In this document: piece after piece, positions 33,666 through 45,100 of the stretch
Layout: every line of letters begins with the position of its first letter
How positions within the stretch are numbered: the stretch's first letter is position 1
Assembly: GCF_026914265.1 (NCBI RefSeq)
Contig: NC_069122.1
Coordinates: 34,523,473-34,587,472 of the forward strand
DNA length: 64,000 nucleotides
Reading direction: 5' to 3'
DNA from: Mya arenaria
Taxonomy: Eukaryota; Mollusca; Bivalvia; Myida; Myidae
Notes under the pieces: model-generated
Databases searched by the model: none
Told to the model about the DNA's origin: nothing
What the model saw: only the letters and a program-made list of their open reading frames with translations
Program-made: the position numbers and the translations under genes

Positions 33666-36220
33666 ACGGAAACTGCAGGAGAAACATATTGCACTACTAT
33701 CGCCTTGTGTCAAAGACAATCTATAAAACAAGAGACCGCTAGACGCAAAACAAAAAAGAATACAATCGGGGATATTTACCGTTTTGTCATTTTGTTGTTG
33801 TGCAACAGGTTAAATCAATACATACACATGTATTACAAACATTGACTGATAAACCTTTAACTACTTACTAAATAATGCATTTATGGAAAATATTAACTAC
33901 TGATAACAAGATTTTAATTGTGAATTTAATAGCAAAAAGCGCAAAAAATATTCAATGATTGGTGAATGCTTAAAGATTTGATGTGGTCTTCTATAGTCTC
34001 CTAAGATAAAGCGTGTTTTATGGTCATTTCTTTCAAATTAAACTCGATACCATTCATAAAAACTACTGTTTTTGACATTTTTTCAACCTTTTTGGAATAT
34101 TACAACAATATTATGAATTGTGGTAAATCTTATTTGGGAGTAAATGTGCATCTTTAAAAAAAATAGAATAATGAAACTTGTAATATGTTTTCTCTGTTAT
34201 GAAGAAAGGGTATTTGGGAAAAGAAATCTGATAATACATGTAAGTTGTGCCTCATAGATTATATAGTCTTTTAAAGGTTTGTTTTCAAAGGTTTAATAAA
34301 AACCCGTCAAGCTGTCAAATCTGCATGCCTACTGTGCAAATTGATCATATTTTTTAAAACGAAGTTTTGTATCTTTTACACAATTTGTAAACCCAAGATG
34401 AAATCTGATTTGTTTTATTAAGTTGCTCGTAATTAAATTCGTGTTCAATAAAGTGGTTTGAATTTTAAAAAACCCGTTTAAAAATAGGTTTTTTAATTAT
34501 AAATTTCGGTCTAAGTAATAAACAGGTAAAGAAATAAACAGTTTTATATATTGACCAAAGCAATGAACAAAATACATGGTTAAGGGTAAAGTTTGGAGAA
34601 AATGAAGATGCGATGGCATTCTCCTTGAACAAAGGCAAACAATCGTTTTGTTTCGAATAATTTCAGCAACTATCTTTGTAAAAATGATATTAATATCTAC
34701 ACAAATGTTCTATATTTATTTTGTATCTACACAAATGTTCTAATACATTTTTTTTAAATCAAACCAACATGGCTGGAATCAATCCTGAACATTAAAGCCG
34801 ATGGAATACTTAGTTTTAAACGTAGAGACAGTCTGCATAGATGCACATAAGAAGCGTAGCAAAAATAGGGGATCATTATTGAATGCATTGTTATTTTTAA
34901 CTCATTTGACCTTTATGTTAAAAGAAAGCATATGATAGATCAAATAAAAAATAATAAGCCTTTATAAATTTTGATCATTTAAGTCTTTATAGTATGAGTA
35001 CTTTTAATGTCGACCTGAACAAAACACGTTAGAAGTGTAAAAATATATTTAGTTTTATAATGATTAGCTATGGTATTTACGAAACAGTTATAAAATATAC
35101 CTATAACGCCCAAAACTTATTTTTTCTTAAGTTCCGCTACGTTTTTATTTTATCAATCCCGCTTTTTTAATCCAACTTCTCCTTTATTTCTATTTTTATT
35201 ATGTTTTATTTTCTTCGACAGCTTTATGTAAGTCATAATTCTTTACTCTGCATAAAAGTTTTTTTTATAAAGTCCAGTTTTTTAATGAAATAACCCAGCG
35301 TTGTTTTTAAAAACAAATCTAAACTAAACTATAGATTACTTTTCCATGGGCTTACTATATACGTACAATCGCAGTGTTGCGGATATATCGTTGGCTCCAT
35401 TGTAAGCTCTGAGTATTTTCACAAGTTCAAAGTTTGTTCGCAATGGAAATTCCTGGCCAGTCAAATTTATAAAGTATTTCCAAGACACTCTTTTGTTCCA
35501 AAGATCCTTCATACATTCAATTTCTGGTTCTAAGACCGACATTGTGCCCCATTTCACGTCAAACCTTTGTGAGGTCAAGAAAACATTGTCAAAACAAGAT
35601 GAAATTGCAAGGATTTCTTCATAAAACGCTGCAGTACTTTTTCTGTCTACATGAATGCAGTAAAGATTCTGGGGCCGGTATATCGCACGTAAAAGTGTTT
35701 CAACCTGCTTAACTTCCTCATGTATTAGGATACTGAAAGCAATCGGAAACTGTTTCTCTTCTTTTGTCAATGCGTCTGTGATGTATCCTCTGTGTGTCAC
35801 AAAGTGTGTACAGTTCGCGGTTATGTTGGAAAACCTAGTTTTAACATCTAAAGTTTTATTTATCTTGTGATTTTCAAACCCTTTAATATATCTGCTCATT
35901 TCATTATTGTCGCCGTTGATTAAAGCTTGGCAATTGAAATCTAAAACACTTTTATTTGTAAACAAAACTGCTTTGTTTGTAACAACACTTGGATCTTCTA
36001 TCAATGTACTACTATAGAGATGATCTCTTGCTTCAATTGCCAGTATTTGTTGTTGATTCATCATTTTCAATTGTACTTCTCTAAGGTCAAACCGATTGTT
36101 ATTCTTAAAATTTTGTCGCACATAATTTACCGTAGATGTCAATTGCATAATTTGAAAATAAATTCCTGTGAACAGGACGGCAACAATTGTTAACGATATA
36201 TAGGCAAAATGGGTTTCCAT
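27138..36220 (-). CDS. Gene B: GCNT-like beta-1,6-N-acetylglucosaminyltransferase
   Basis: Exons 35367-36220, 31961-32187, 30380-30508 and 27138-27328 total 1401 nt, a complete frame of 466 residues plus stop, close to the usual 430-470 of C2GnT enzymes. N-terminal anchor at about residues 5-25 (FAYISLTIVAVLFTGIYF) gives the type II Golgi topology. Catalytic-domain markers in order: CTHFVTHRGYIT, FPIAFSILIH, YRPQNLYCIHVD, SSCFDNVFL, IECMKDLW, NLTGQEFPLRTN, VPDE, CKGKFVRNIC and LFANKF. The eight Cys that form the family's disulfides are present; the ninth, unpaired Cys (LINLCG in vertebrates) is Thr here. The start at 36220 was chosen because it fits C and places the anchor at the N terminus. 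Acceptor specificity (core 2 versus I branching) cannot be read from sequence. Confidence 0.88.
27493..27525 (+). CDS. Possible first coding exon (MASFEGISVFQ)
   Basis: ATG followed by ten codons and a strong CAG/GTAGGT donor, in a locally GC-richer setting. It lies on the strand opposite to gene B, inside the B-specific insertion. No following exon is identified, so this may be a captured promoter-exon fragment or chance. Confidence 0.25.
28908..28970. repeat. Tandem pair of a 31-bp unit
   Basis: AGAGTCCGATTGCCTTAAAT and ATTCCACGC occur twice in succession without change. Confidence 0.85.
29939..30379 (-). repeat. 53-bp tandem repeat derived from the exon 3 end and splice donor
   Basis: Eight copies of a 53-bp unit sit directly after exon 3 of gene B, the ninth being the exon end itself. 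Read on the minus strand, each unit contains GATATCTGCATTTTAGGCGT followed by C(A/G)GTAAATT, i.e. the codons for ICILGV plus the GTAAAT donor, then an intron-like TATTTTTGCATGGAAGTTT. Three central copies are identical; the outer ones differ. As 53 is not a multiple of three, use of a downstream donor would shift the frame. Confidence 0.9.
30380..30508 (-). CDS. Gene B exon 3
   Basis: 129 nt encoding NYLANPIHTYTSSLTRYKQW, then RFAGHEDLCKGKFVRNICIL and GV. Acceptor TTTTAG, donor GTAAAT. Provides the Arg and two Cys of the nucleotide-binding end of the enzyme. Its last about 30 nt are the source of the adjacent tandem array. Confidence 0.87.
30618..31285. mobile_element. Inverted-repeat element in gene B intron 2
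   Basis: Counterpart of 8607-9224: AATCGGACTGACTACCTCG and CATCGAAAAC at the left, reverse GTTTTCGATGAG and GTGTTCCGATTGG at the right. Confidence 0.7.
30916..31232. mobile_element. Nested GC-rich MITE, gene B copy
   Basis: Ends ATGCACCAGTCAATTGTAAC and the reverse TACAATTGACTGGTGCAT. Better-preserved termini than the copy at 8843-9168. Confidence 0.7.
31961..32187 (-). CDS. Gene B exon 2
   Basis: 227 nt, acceptor TTTTTTAG at 32188-32189, donor GTAAAA. Encodes ANKERWSNAGPAPHNIRPSK, GAVHIAASRGYVDYLLHD and KTDVPDETFFSTL. Contains the catalytic Glu (PDE). Confidence 0.87.
33615..33664. repeat. (AT)n microsatellite
   Basis: About 25 uninterrupted AT dinucleotides in gene B intron 1. Confidence 0.98.
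33800..34165 (+). repeat. Interspersed repeat copy (intron 1 of B)
   Basis: Matches 47105-47445 in the same plus orientation although the host genes run in opposite directions, so it is an independent repeat and not gene homology. Shared words: ATACATACACATGTA, TAAATAATGCA, TTGGGAGTAAAT(A/G)TG. No coding content seen. Confidence 0.65.
34166..35366. other. 5' part of gene B intron 1, nothing recognised
   Basis: AT-rich. TATCTACACAAATGTTCTA occurs twice at 34693-34741. No gene. Confidence 0.5.
35367..36220 (-). CDS. Gene B exon 1
   Basis: 854 nt, leaving in phase 2 at CGATT/GTACGT. Encodes the anchor, a stem of about 60 residues with several Asn-X-Ser/Thr sites (NKT, NIT, NCT), and the front half of the catalytic domain down to ANDISATLR. 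An open frame continues upstream of the chosen ATG, without homology to C. Confidence 0.88.
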
Positions 36221-36439
36221 TTTTAAAACATTTATAGCAATTAAAATACCCTTATTTTTCACACAGCTCCGTTGTTTAAATCCAGTATTTAAAATACGAA
36301 CGAGAACAAGAATCAACGATTAAAGCGCAGACTGCAAAATTCAAATGCACCACAACGATAAAATATTTGGATCGAGATTATGCATAATGAGGTCATTTAG
36401 ATAACTGAATAATTTTGAAATTGCTGCCCTTATTAATAT

Positions 36440-36860
36440 GTGCAACCTGCCTATTTTTGCAATCTTATCAATGCATATCGTACAAGCCCCGAAAGTGGGC
36501 ATATTAAAATCACACCGTCCGTCCGTCCGTTCGTGAGTCCGGCTCAACTTCTCGTGTAATTTTCTATTGTATGGACAGATGTTAAAAAAAATGGCCAAAT
36601 GTGTTTGGTTTATAAGGACATCATACCGCGTATAAGACCTCTGTTCATACCTTTAGGTTTAATGTTACACTTAGTGTTTGAATACTATCAAATGCTGCAT
36701 ATAAGGAAATAGAGTATCGGTGGTCGTGTCCGGGCTGTAACTTTTCATGTATGGACATATTTTAAAATAACTTGCCACATGTGATTGACATACCAAGACG
36801 ACGTGTTTCCCGTGTCATTATCTCTAGGGTCAAGTTCCCACAAGTGTTACTGCATATTAG
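36440..36860. repeat. Interspersed repeat with (CCGT)n and GTATGGACA words
   Basis: CCGTCCGTCCGTCCGTTCGTG is followed by two related sub-blocks that each carry TGTATGGACA(G/T)AT, AATAACTTGCC-like and AAGACGACGTGT words. The style is common in bivalve genomes (from memory). It lies just upstream of gene B's start. Confidence 0.55.
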
Positions 36861-37016
36861 GACATCAGAGTGTCGTATGTCAAATATGGGTGGTACTTAT
36901 TATGTTCAGAAGCAATTTTAAATAACTTGCCGTATTTATTCGACACGTAAATGCAATGATGCATTTTCAAGACCGACGCTGTATTGTTGTCAAGTATGGA
37001 GGTGTTTAACTCCTAC

Positions 37017-37386
37017 GGCACAAACATAATGCCGTGTGGTCTTGCAAATGCACCAGCTATGTTGCTTAGACATGTCATGTGGTCTTGCAAGGTCACCAGC
37101 CATATTGGTTTGACATAATGTCATATGGTATAGCAAATGCACCAGCCATGTTGGTAAGACATCATGCCATAGCTTTGGTCTTACAATGCATCAGCTATAT
37201 TGGTTAGACATAATGCCATGTAGTCTTGCAAATGCAACAGCCAAGTGTGTTAGACATAATGTCATGTGGTCTTGCAAATGCGCCCGTGAGGCATAGTGTC
37301 ATGTGGTCTTCCAAATGCACCAGCCATGTTGGTTTGACATAATGCCATGTGGTCTTGCAAATGCGCCAGCAATATTGGTTAGACAG
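37017..37386. repeat. 46-bp tandem repeat, about eight units
   Basis: Units contain TTGGTTAGACATAATGCCAT and GTGGTCTTGCAAATGC, plus CACCAGCCA. Moderately diverged; one unit is shortened near 37285. Confidence 0.9.
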
Positions 37387-37435
37387 GAAGGACATTTCAT
37401 TGCTATTTACTTCCCTTTTACACACAGTTGATACA

Positions 37436-37710
37436 TGTTTAATAAGTTATGAGTGGTAAGTTTAGTACTTCATCGTTGAATAATCAAGTGTTTTTTTCTG
37501 CATGGTGGCGTAGGTTTTCTAAATAAATTGTATTTCTCACTTTGATATTTCTGACATGTATTTGTCAAGATCTGTGTAGAATATTTTAAAAAATGTTACA
37601 AGTCTTTAGTTTTATCGGTGTGTTCCCACTTTCCCAACCGCTATCTTTTTCTTATATCGAGTGCTCATACAGTGTGTTCAATATTTCACGTAGAGGAAAT
37701 TTTGTGTGTA
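37436..37710 (+). repeat. Interspersed repeat fragment
   Basis: Resembles 42285-42720 in the same orientation (CTGCATGGT, TATTTGT-AAGAT, AGTGTGTTCAATA). Its family is unknown. Confidence 0.5.
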
Positions 37711-38529
37711 TGTCTCTCACATCATAAGCAAAAGCTTTAGTAAAATCAATAAATACTGTATATATTACTCAACAATCGTGAATTGATACCGTGTAGGACA
37801 AAAATATTACTTTTAGTGCCCATGTTTATTCTAACCCCACTAAAGCCCTGACTATCAACACATGAACAATTACCCACAGCATTGTCATCTCCACGTATAC
37901 CATTAACAATCCGCACACCTGTAAATTACAAAATTCTAACGATATCTTAGCATATTTATTTATAATTTTATCACAATTCTCCTCGGTATGTATTCATCAT
38001 AAAATATATTCATCGGGTAAAATATCATACAAATATCATACAAAGCCATACAACTGTTAAGTTTCATTTTCTACATTATCTGGCAATTCCCAAACACACG
38101 CATTTAAATCTCCACATAATACATACTCACATTCCTCAAAAAAAAAGTGTGTACATAAAGTATATCATTCATACTAAATTGAAAACATTTTGCTCTAAAT
38201 ACACGGCCTTTTTTGTTACATTATATAACAAACACAGTAAAATGTCATTTTCTTAATCAAATTAAGCTCCATTTAATTTCAACCAGATGACATGACGCTT
38301 TTTGCTATACATGACAATTGTTCGTTGATAAACTTGTTTAAAAGTGTAAATGCTGTAAAAACAACGTTTGTTGTATTTACATAACACAAGCAAGAGTTGG
38401 CAATATCTACGAATTATATTATAATAAAACCAAACTTGACTTTTCATACCTCGGGGTACAGTTTAATTACAATTCTATGTTTGCATTAATGGCTAAATTG
38501 GAAAAAAATAATTACAAACCTCCATTCAG
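37711..38529. other. Spacer without recognised gene
   Basis: AT-rich, no supported feature. Short frames only. Confidence 0.4.
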
Positions 38530-39330
38530 TTTATGACATTTATTTAATTCTATGAACTCCTATTTTCTTGTATGGATCTGAAAGATGGGGTTTCAAAAGC
38601 ATCACATCAATTGAGCAGTTTCAATTGAAATACTGTACATTTACTCTTAAAATGAAGACATTTCACGAATTGTTATGTTCATGGTGACTTTGGTATAAAA
38701 CCAATTATGTAACATGTTAAGACTAGAATATGGTTCTAATGGAGTAAAGTGAAAACTGCTAAAGATGATTAAATTTAAAGATTTTGCTTATAATTTGCAT
38801 ACTCCTAATGCAGTTAAAGTTCCATGTATTTCATATGCTAAATAATTTTAGACGATCTTGATTTGTCAGATAAATTGTTAGCATAAGCCAATTTCAATCT
38901 ATTGTTAAGTCTAGGTTGTATGACCAGTTCTTTGCAAGACTAAAATGGCGTTGTGTCATAAACTTCTTTAGTTTATTGATTTTATAACAGAAAACATTGT
39001 TTTGAGGTATGTCTTCATATGTTACCTAGGATTTAGCTTTTTCTATATGTCAGCGTCGAACTGTTGTCATGGTTTACTATAATAAATATGTAAATATCTT
39101 AATACATTGAACGGAATCAAGTTTATGCCACCTATGTGCCAGTTTCTATATGGGTGATGAATACCATTGTGTTTTTCCTTTTTAATAATGATAGGAATAA
39201 TTACGTACAACAGTATTACTTTACTCATTCAAATACTTATAAACGTAAGGAACTTATGAATTTCAAACAAAGGACAAAACTCATTAAGATTCCTATATTC
39301 TGTGATGGAATACTTTCAAACTTTCGATAA
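38530..39330 (+). mobile_element. Degenerate LINE 3' ORF2 remnant
   Basis: Translated pieces resemble the C-terminal part of jockey/CR1-like reverse transcriptase polyproteins: YGSERWGF-like, SIEQFQLKYCKFTLKMKT, then near the end NYVQQYYFTHSNTYKRKELM and KLIKIPIFCDGILSNFR. Several stops and frame changes separate the blocks, so it is dead. No poly(A) tail is clear. Confidence 0.65.
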
Positions 39331-39670
39331 CTCATTCTCCGTTTGTAAACATCAAAATTCAGCTTAGTTTGGAATTTTTTTTGCCAAACGTGTATGTCCC
39401 TAATGGCTTATACAGAACACAATAACTAAAGATAAAAAGGAAAGTTCAGTATTAAACATCGTGTTATCAATAACTTGAGTAACGAAAATGTCTGGGCTTT
39501 ATCTTTATATGATTTTAAAATACGTCTGCAAAAATATTTCTGAATATATCTGAAGAGCATGCACACAGATAAGATTCAATTATGACCGAAAGGGACAAGG
39601 TTACACTATGAGTGCATGATGACTAAGGTTGTATATCATTGGAGTAATGTTTCGGAAATACCACTTTCAA

Positions 39671-39850
39671 CCGAGTGTTATGGTGTGGTATAGGTGCCCG
39701 CCTCTCACTTAGGGGATATGGGTTCGACCCCCACCCTGCGTACCTTCTATTAGCCATTGAAATGGAAACGGATTTGAACGTGAATTTGTAAGCTATAAGC
39801 TTTCGTCACAATCGGGCTAAACGTATATGTACACACTAAAGTGATTTAGA
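39671..39850 (+). mobile_element. tRNA-derived SINE
   Basis: TGGTGTGGTATAGGTGCCCG (A-box region) and GGGTTCGACCCCC (B box) give a tRNA-Val/Glu-like head without good stems. They are followed by AAACGGATTTGAACGTG and AAGCTTTCGTCACAATCGGG, which resemble the body of known molluscan tRNA SINEs from memory. Not a functional tRNA gene. Confidence 0.65.
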
Positions 39851-41243
39851 TAAAGTGTGACCGGGCTGGTAGATTTTCAAAAAGCTATTTAACGAAATCT
39901 AATTTAAGCCAATACATATGATTGCCTATAGCTTAATCAGAATCACCACAGACGTGATGAATACGCCGCTTGGACACAGTAGTGGTTAATTTTTATGTGT
40001 TGTTTTGGAATTTACGACATAAGCACGAGCATTGTTAAACTGACCAAAATCCATATGTATACTTGTGTGAAAAATTTCAGAAACATCTCAGTAGCCAAAG
40101 GTTTAAACATAAACACCGTTTAATGGCACAGGGAAACGCCAAAGACATAGGACACAAAAACAAAAAATCACAAACAATAAAGATGAAACAACAGCACAAA
40201 TCTCTACAAAAATCAAAGTATATATATACTTTATAAAAATAAAACTAGGTATGTTTATCAAGGATTGTTAGGTACCGCCTTTGAACGGTCAGTAAAATGT
40301 TAATTTACTCGGGGTTTTTAACCAGTTTACGTGCACGGACTTACTCTTATCCCAATAATCTTGAATAAAGAAAAAAACGTTAATGGTAAATCTTATCAAA
40401 GTATGCATTAATAAAGTTTCATAAAGTGAAGTGTAGATACAATACCTTTGGATCTACATGCTACACTATAGGCTATACTTATTTGTTAGAGGGAGTTAAA
40501 ACAAAACAAAATCACAGTGGCACAACTGTCTACGCCTTACCAAGATTTTTTTAAATATATTTGTTTTTTTAGAAATGACGTCACTTTATCAATTATATAT
40601 CTGGTCAAGTATTTTTTCATACGAGAATGCCGTCAAATGATGATAAGGTTTGTTTACAAAAAAATCACTTCTGTCAATAAATATCATGTGATTATGATTT
40701 TCTACGATTTGTCACATGCCAGCCTCTCGACAAGCGAACATTACAGAAATATGCCACCCATATGAAATTAGGACACATTTCTGTTCGATCCGATGGCGCG
40801 TGCTCGTCGCAAAGAGGGCAAGGGGCTGCCTGGGATGAAGAAAGAAAGAAAAGTTCATGCCACCGATTGAACAAAGAGCAGAATTATAACAATGAGTAGG
40901 CACTTCCGTATATGTGTTATTTGCCCTCGATAGAAAATGTCCGATGAGTTTCAATTGAATTAGGCTGAATGAAATAAGATACTTAAGCCTGCTAGTAACC
41001 ATATCATTTTGGGTTAAGGTGTGTTAAAGAGCGCATTCATAGTCTTCTCCACTTTACACAAGTTGCATACACATTTGTGATAAGGTGAACAGTGTCATAC
41101 CCTCGACCATAAAGTTTATCTTTCATTCATGAAATACATTCACGAACATTCACTGTGCCCGCATTGGATACTGAATAATGTTTTCCGACGTGTTTAAAAA
41201 AAACTGGATTTAAACGATTGTAACTATTATTGATGTGTTTAAA
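39851..41243. other. Region upstream of gene C, no gene seen
   Basis: Lies between the SINE and the gene C start. Includes one CTCGATAGAAAATGTCCGAT repeat word (40927-40946). No TATA box or other promoter element could be assigned with confidence. Confidence 0.4.
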
Positions 41244-42109
41244 ATGAAAAACTATCTTGTCCTTTTATCGTTAACAATTGCTGCCTTTATGTGTATAGGT
41301 ATTTATTTCCATATCATACAATCGACATCCACAGTAAAACCTGTGCAACAAAATGTTCAGAATAATCATCAGTTTGACCTGAGAGAAGTACATTTACAAC
41401 AATTTGTGGCAATTATGAAACAACACCAAATATTGGCGATTGAAACAAAACAGCATGCGGATGAAGGTACATTGATAGAACACCCAAGTAGTGTTACAAA
41501 CAACGCAGTTTTGTTTACAAACAAAAGTGTTTTTGATTTCAATTGCAATGCTTTAATAAAAGGCGATAAGAATGAAATACATAAGTATATAACATATGTA
41601 AAAAATGACAATGTAAGTAAACTCACTGATGTTAGTACTAAGTATGTTAATTTAACGTCGAACTGTACACACTTTGTGACACACAGAGGATACATCACAG
41701 ACGCATTTACAGAGGAAGAGAAACAGTTTCCGATTGCTTTCAGTATTCTGATACATACGGAAGTTAAGCAGGCTGAAACACTTTTACGTGCGATATACCG
41801 ACCCCAGAATCTTTACTGCATTCACGTGGACACGAAAAGTAGTGCAGCGTTTTATGAAGAAATCCATGCAATTTCATCTTGTTTTGACAATGTTTTCTTG
41901 AGCTCTCAAAGGTTTGACGTGAAATGGGGCACAATGTCGGTCTTAGAACCAGAAATTGAATGTATGAAGGATCTTTGGAACAAAAGTGTGTCTTGGAAAT
42001 ACTTTATAAATTTAACTGGCCAGGAATTTCCATTGCGAACAAACTTTGAACTTGTAAAAATACTTAAAGCCTACAATGGTGCAAATGATATCTACGCAAC
42101 AGTTAAAAG
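41244..42109 (+). CDS. Gene C exon 1
   Basis: 866 nt ending in phase 2 at AAAAG/GTACAC. Encodes anchor, stem and the first half of the catalytic domain through ANDIYATVK. The frame continues 8 codons into the intron to a stop; splicing at GTACAC restores the family reading KR-VNTERLSSAG. Confidence 0.88.
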
Positions 42110-45100
42110 GTACACCTACTCATCTAGAGACTTATAAAGAATATCTATAATTACAGTTAAAATTAAGTATTATCACATGTATGATATAGAAAATCATCTC
42201 CCAGCGAGTAACTGCGACATCTCCCACGGAGAAACTGCGACATAGATTACAAGTTCCCAAATTATTTCCTTGCAGTGCATACATGTATAGGAGTCTAAAA
42301 TTCAGTAAATCGTCGTTTAATAATCTACTTTTATCTGCATGGTAGCCTAGATTTATTTATATCAATTATATTCCCCCTTTGGTATTTCGAACTTGTATTT
42401 GTTAAGATGTTTGTAAATACTTTAGAATTTTTCATTCATTTTAATGCATGTTTAGATATTTTGAAATGAACAAGTTTCCAACAGAATTTGAGAAAAGGTT
42501 CCGGAGGATTTTTGAAGAATACTTTGTATGTAAGAGTTCTCTGGATTTTGGTTATAAGTTTAAAATAAAGGTCTTTTTAAAAGCTAAAAAGCTTTTAGAA
42601 TTTTCTTACATTACTAGACTTTTTTTAATCCTGGTCGTTGGATTTAGTTAGTTCTCATTAAGTGTGTTCAATAGTTCATGGGGATGTAATTATGCGTATA
42701 TTCAATTATAACAGGAGCAGTGAATATATTTTGTAATTATTTGGACACCATGCATAATTCTAGTTGTTTAAAATTCCAAATAACTTAAGCAAAAACTGTA
42801 AAAAAACACTGTAAAAATATTATGGTTACTGATGTTAAGAGTCAGTTACATGATTTTCTTTATCTGTTGCGTTTGGTAGTGCGTATGATAGTATTATGCT
42901 ACTTTTGTTTCTCCATAAAGCATATACTTTTATCACAGGTTAGGTTGTTTAATTATCATATAAATCATTCTTGAGCAAAAAGAGAGCCGAAGTATGTGTC
43001 ATTTTTTACATAACTATCGAAATGTCTTTTATATTTGATTTAGAAATTTCGTTTAAGTGATCGTTGAAATTTTAAGTATATAATTACAAAAATAAATGGT
43101 TTAAAGTCACGCATTCGCAAAAAAAAATTACTTTGTGTGAATACTGATTAACAATCTTTAAATTTCATATTGTTCTTCATTTTATTGTGTTAACTACCTA
43201 CCAACTAACATGGCCAGCCACTGTTTATATCTACCGCTTCAACCAATTAAAATAAATGACGAATGACTGCCGATTTACTCATTTGACAAAATATCATGTT
43301 GACCACTAACATTTTGTGATTGATCGAAAATGCAATTCGCTCTATAAATTGTACAGACTCACCGTTGAACGAGTTTGCAAGTTACTAATTGCTACTTAAC
43401 TCTATACACATTATATTTATCTCTTGATACTTAAGTCTTCATCAAAGGATTGCCTTTCACATTGTTTAAAAGTTAAGCAAACTATACTTATCATTACAAC
43501 AGTGCAATTTTTTTAACCAAGATAAGATCACACAGATTTAATGCGTACGTATTTTCCAAAAAAACATCGAGCGAGCGGGCGAAAAAACAGCAACAATTTA
43601 CTTAGTTCGTTTTCAAACAATGTTGATTAATGAGGTCAATTACGATTACGGAACCTGTCCATTCACAGACAATTAACTAGGTCAAATTTTATATTAAAAA
43701 AAAAACCTATTCAACACTTTGGATTCCATATGTTCGTAACAATCTTTAAGAAATTTGTAAATAAAATTTTGGTATTTTTATAATCTAGACCAAGCCCGAC
43801 TTAAGGGCATGCCGGGTCAGGATGCTCTTCTTGTCAATATGTGAACCTATTCAAATACATTTCTCTCAGTTTCAGTGGGTATATTTTATCTGAAACACGC
43901 GTCTCATTACTAGACCATATTGTTTGAGGAAGTAAGCGATAACCGATATCAAACAAGGTCTCATTAATGTCATTTGCCATATGACCAATCCACAGTACTG
44001 CGGCTATCACGAAAGCCAAACTGAGCATTATTGAAATTATCTTCAGTTTTACATCACTTATCCAACATATTTTTCTTTGATAATGAGAATGTTTTGGCAA
44101 TATTATTTGACATTTGTGATGCGCCTAAAGTCGTGTCGCCCTTTTTATGGATAGGCACGATAACACCTTTAGTACAGGCTTCTGGACCAGTCTTTGTGTC
44201 TAGACATAGAACTAATTGTATTCCAAATCTCATCTAAGGTAAACGTTCAACCAAGATTATCCATGAGATATTCTTATATTATGAAATAGCATCGAACGCA
44301 ATAGATTATTTAGAATCTGCCTTAAGTACTGCCTTAAATTATTGACTTGAAGCAATTGGGTTTTATCAAAGAAGGATACATTGGCGAAAATGTTCGACTT
44401 GTCATAGATGTTATGCAATATCTTGAAGAAAACAAATAAACTGGACTCCTATTGTTTGCTGACTTTCAAAAAGCATTTAATAGTATTGATCGCTCCTGAC
44501 ATTTGACATTTAAATAATATTTCAGAAAAATATATTAAATCTTTAAAACGTTCCGATCAAAACCCCAACACTTATGAATCCATCGTTCTTAGAGTGGGTA
44601 CTTAAACCCACCCATAAAACTTTGCAATAATAAAGCCATTTATTTGGACTTAAGAATGCTCAACAGCTTTACGAATGACATTCTATAAAATTAGACGTGC
44701 ATCAATAGACACAAAGTCGAAGAATTTCATAAATTAATAAAACAAGGGGAACACAGACAACTAACGTGAACGGGTAAACCGTAGTGAAAACATATGAGTT
44801 ACAAAATCATCTACCCATTCACTGTACTCTCATACACAAGCAAGTGTATGATATGAAACATTAAACAGGCTATCTTCAAATGCATTTGGGACAAGAAGCA
44901 AGAGAAACAAAAAGAAATATATTGTACCAAAATCATGAAAACGGTGGACTAAAACTAAATATCGAACTCTTTCTTTACTCCATAAAAGTTGTCTAGGTTA
45001 AAAAAACGTTGTTTTTCAAAAATAAATAATATGCAGTACAGGAAACACTCTGTTTTTCAAACAAAGGTTATACATATTTTCGAATATAGATCAGACAATT

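Noticed and set aside
39671-39760. Functional tRNA-Val gene
   Set aside because: A and B boxes are present but acceptor and D stems do not pair well, and SINE-body sequence follows; better explained as a SINE head.
41369-41698. 109-codon minus-strand frame
   Set aside because: Shadow of gene C exon 1 on the opposite strand.
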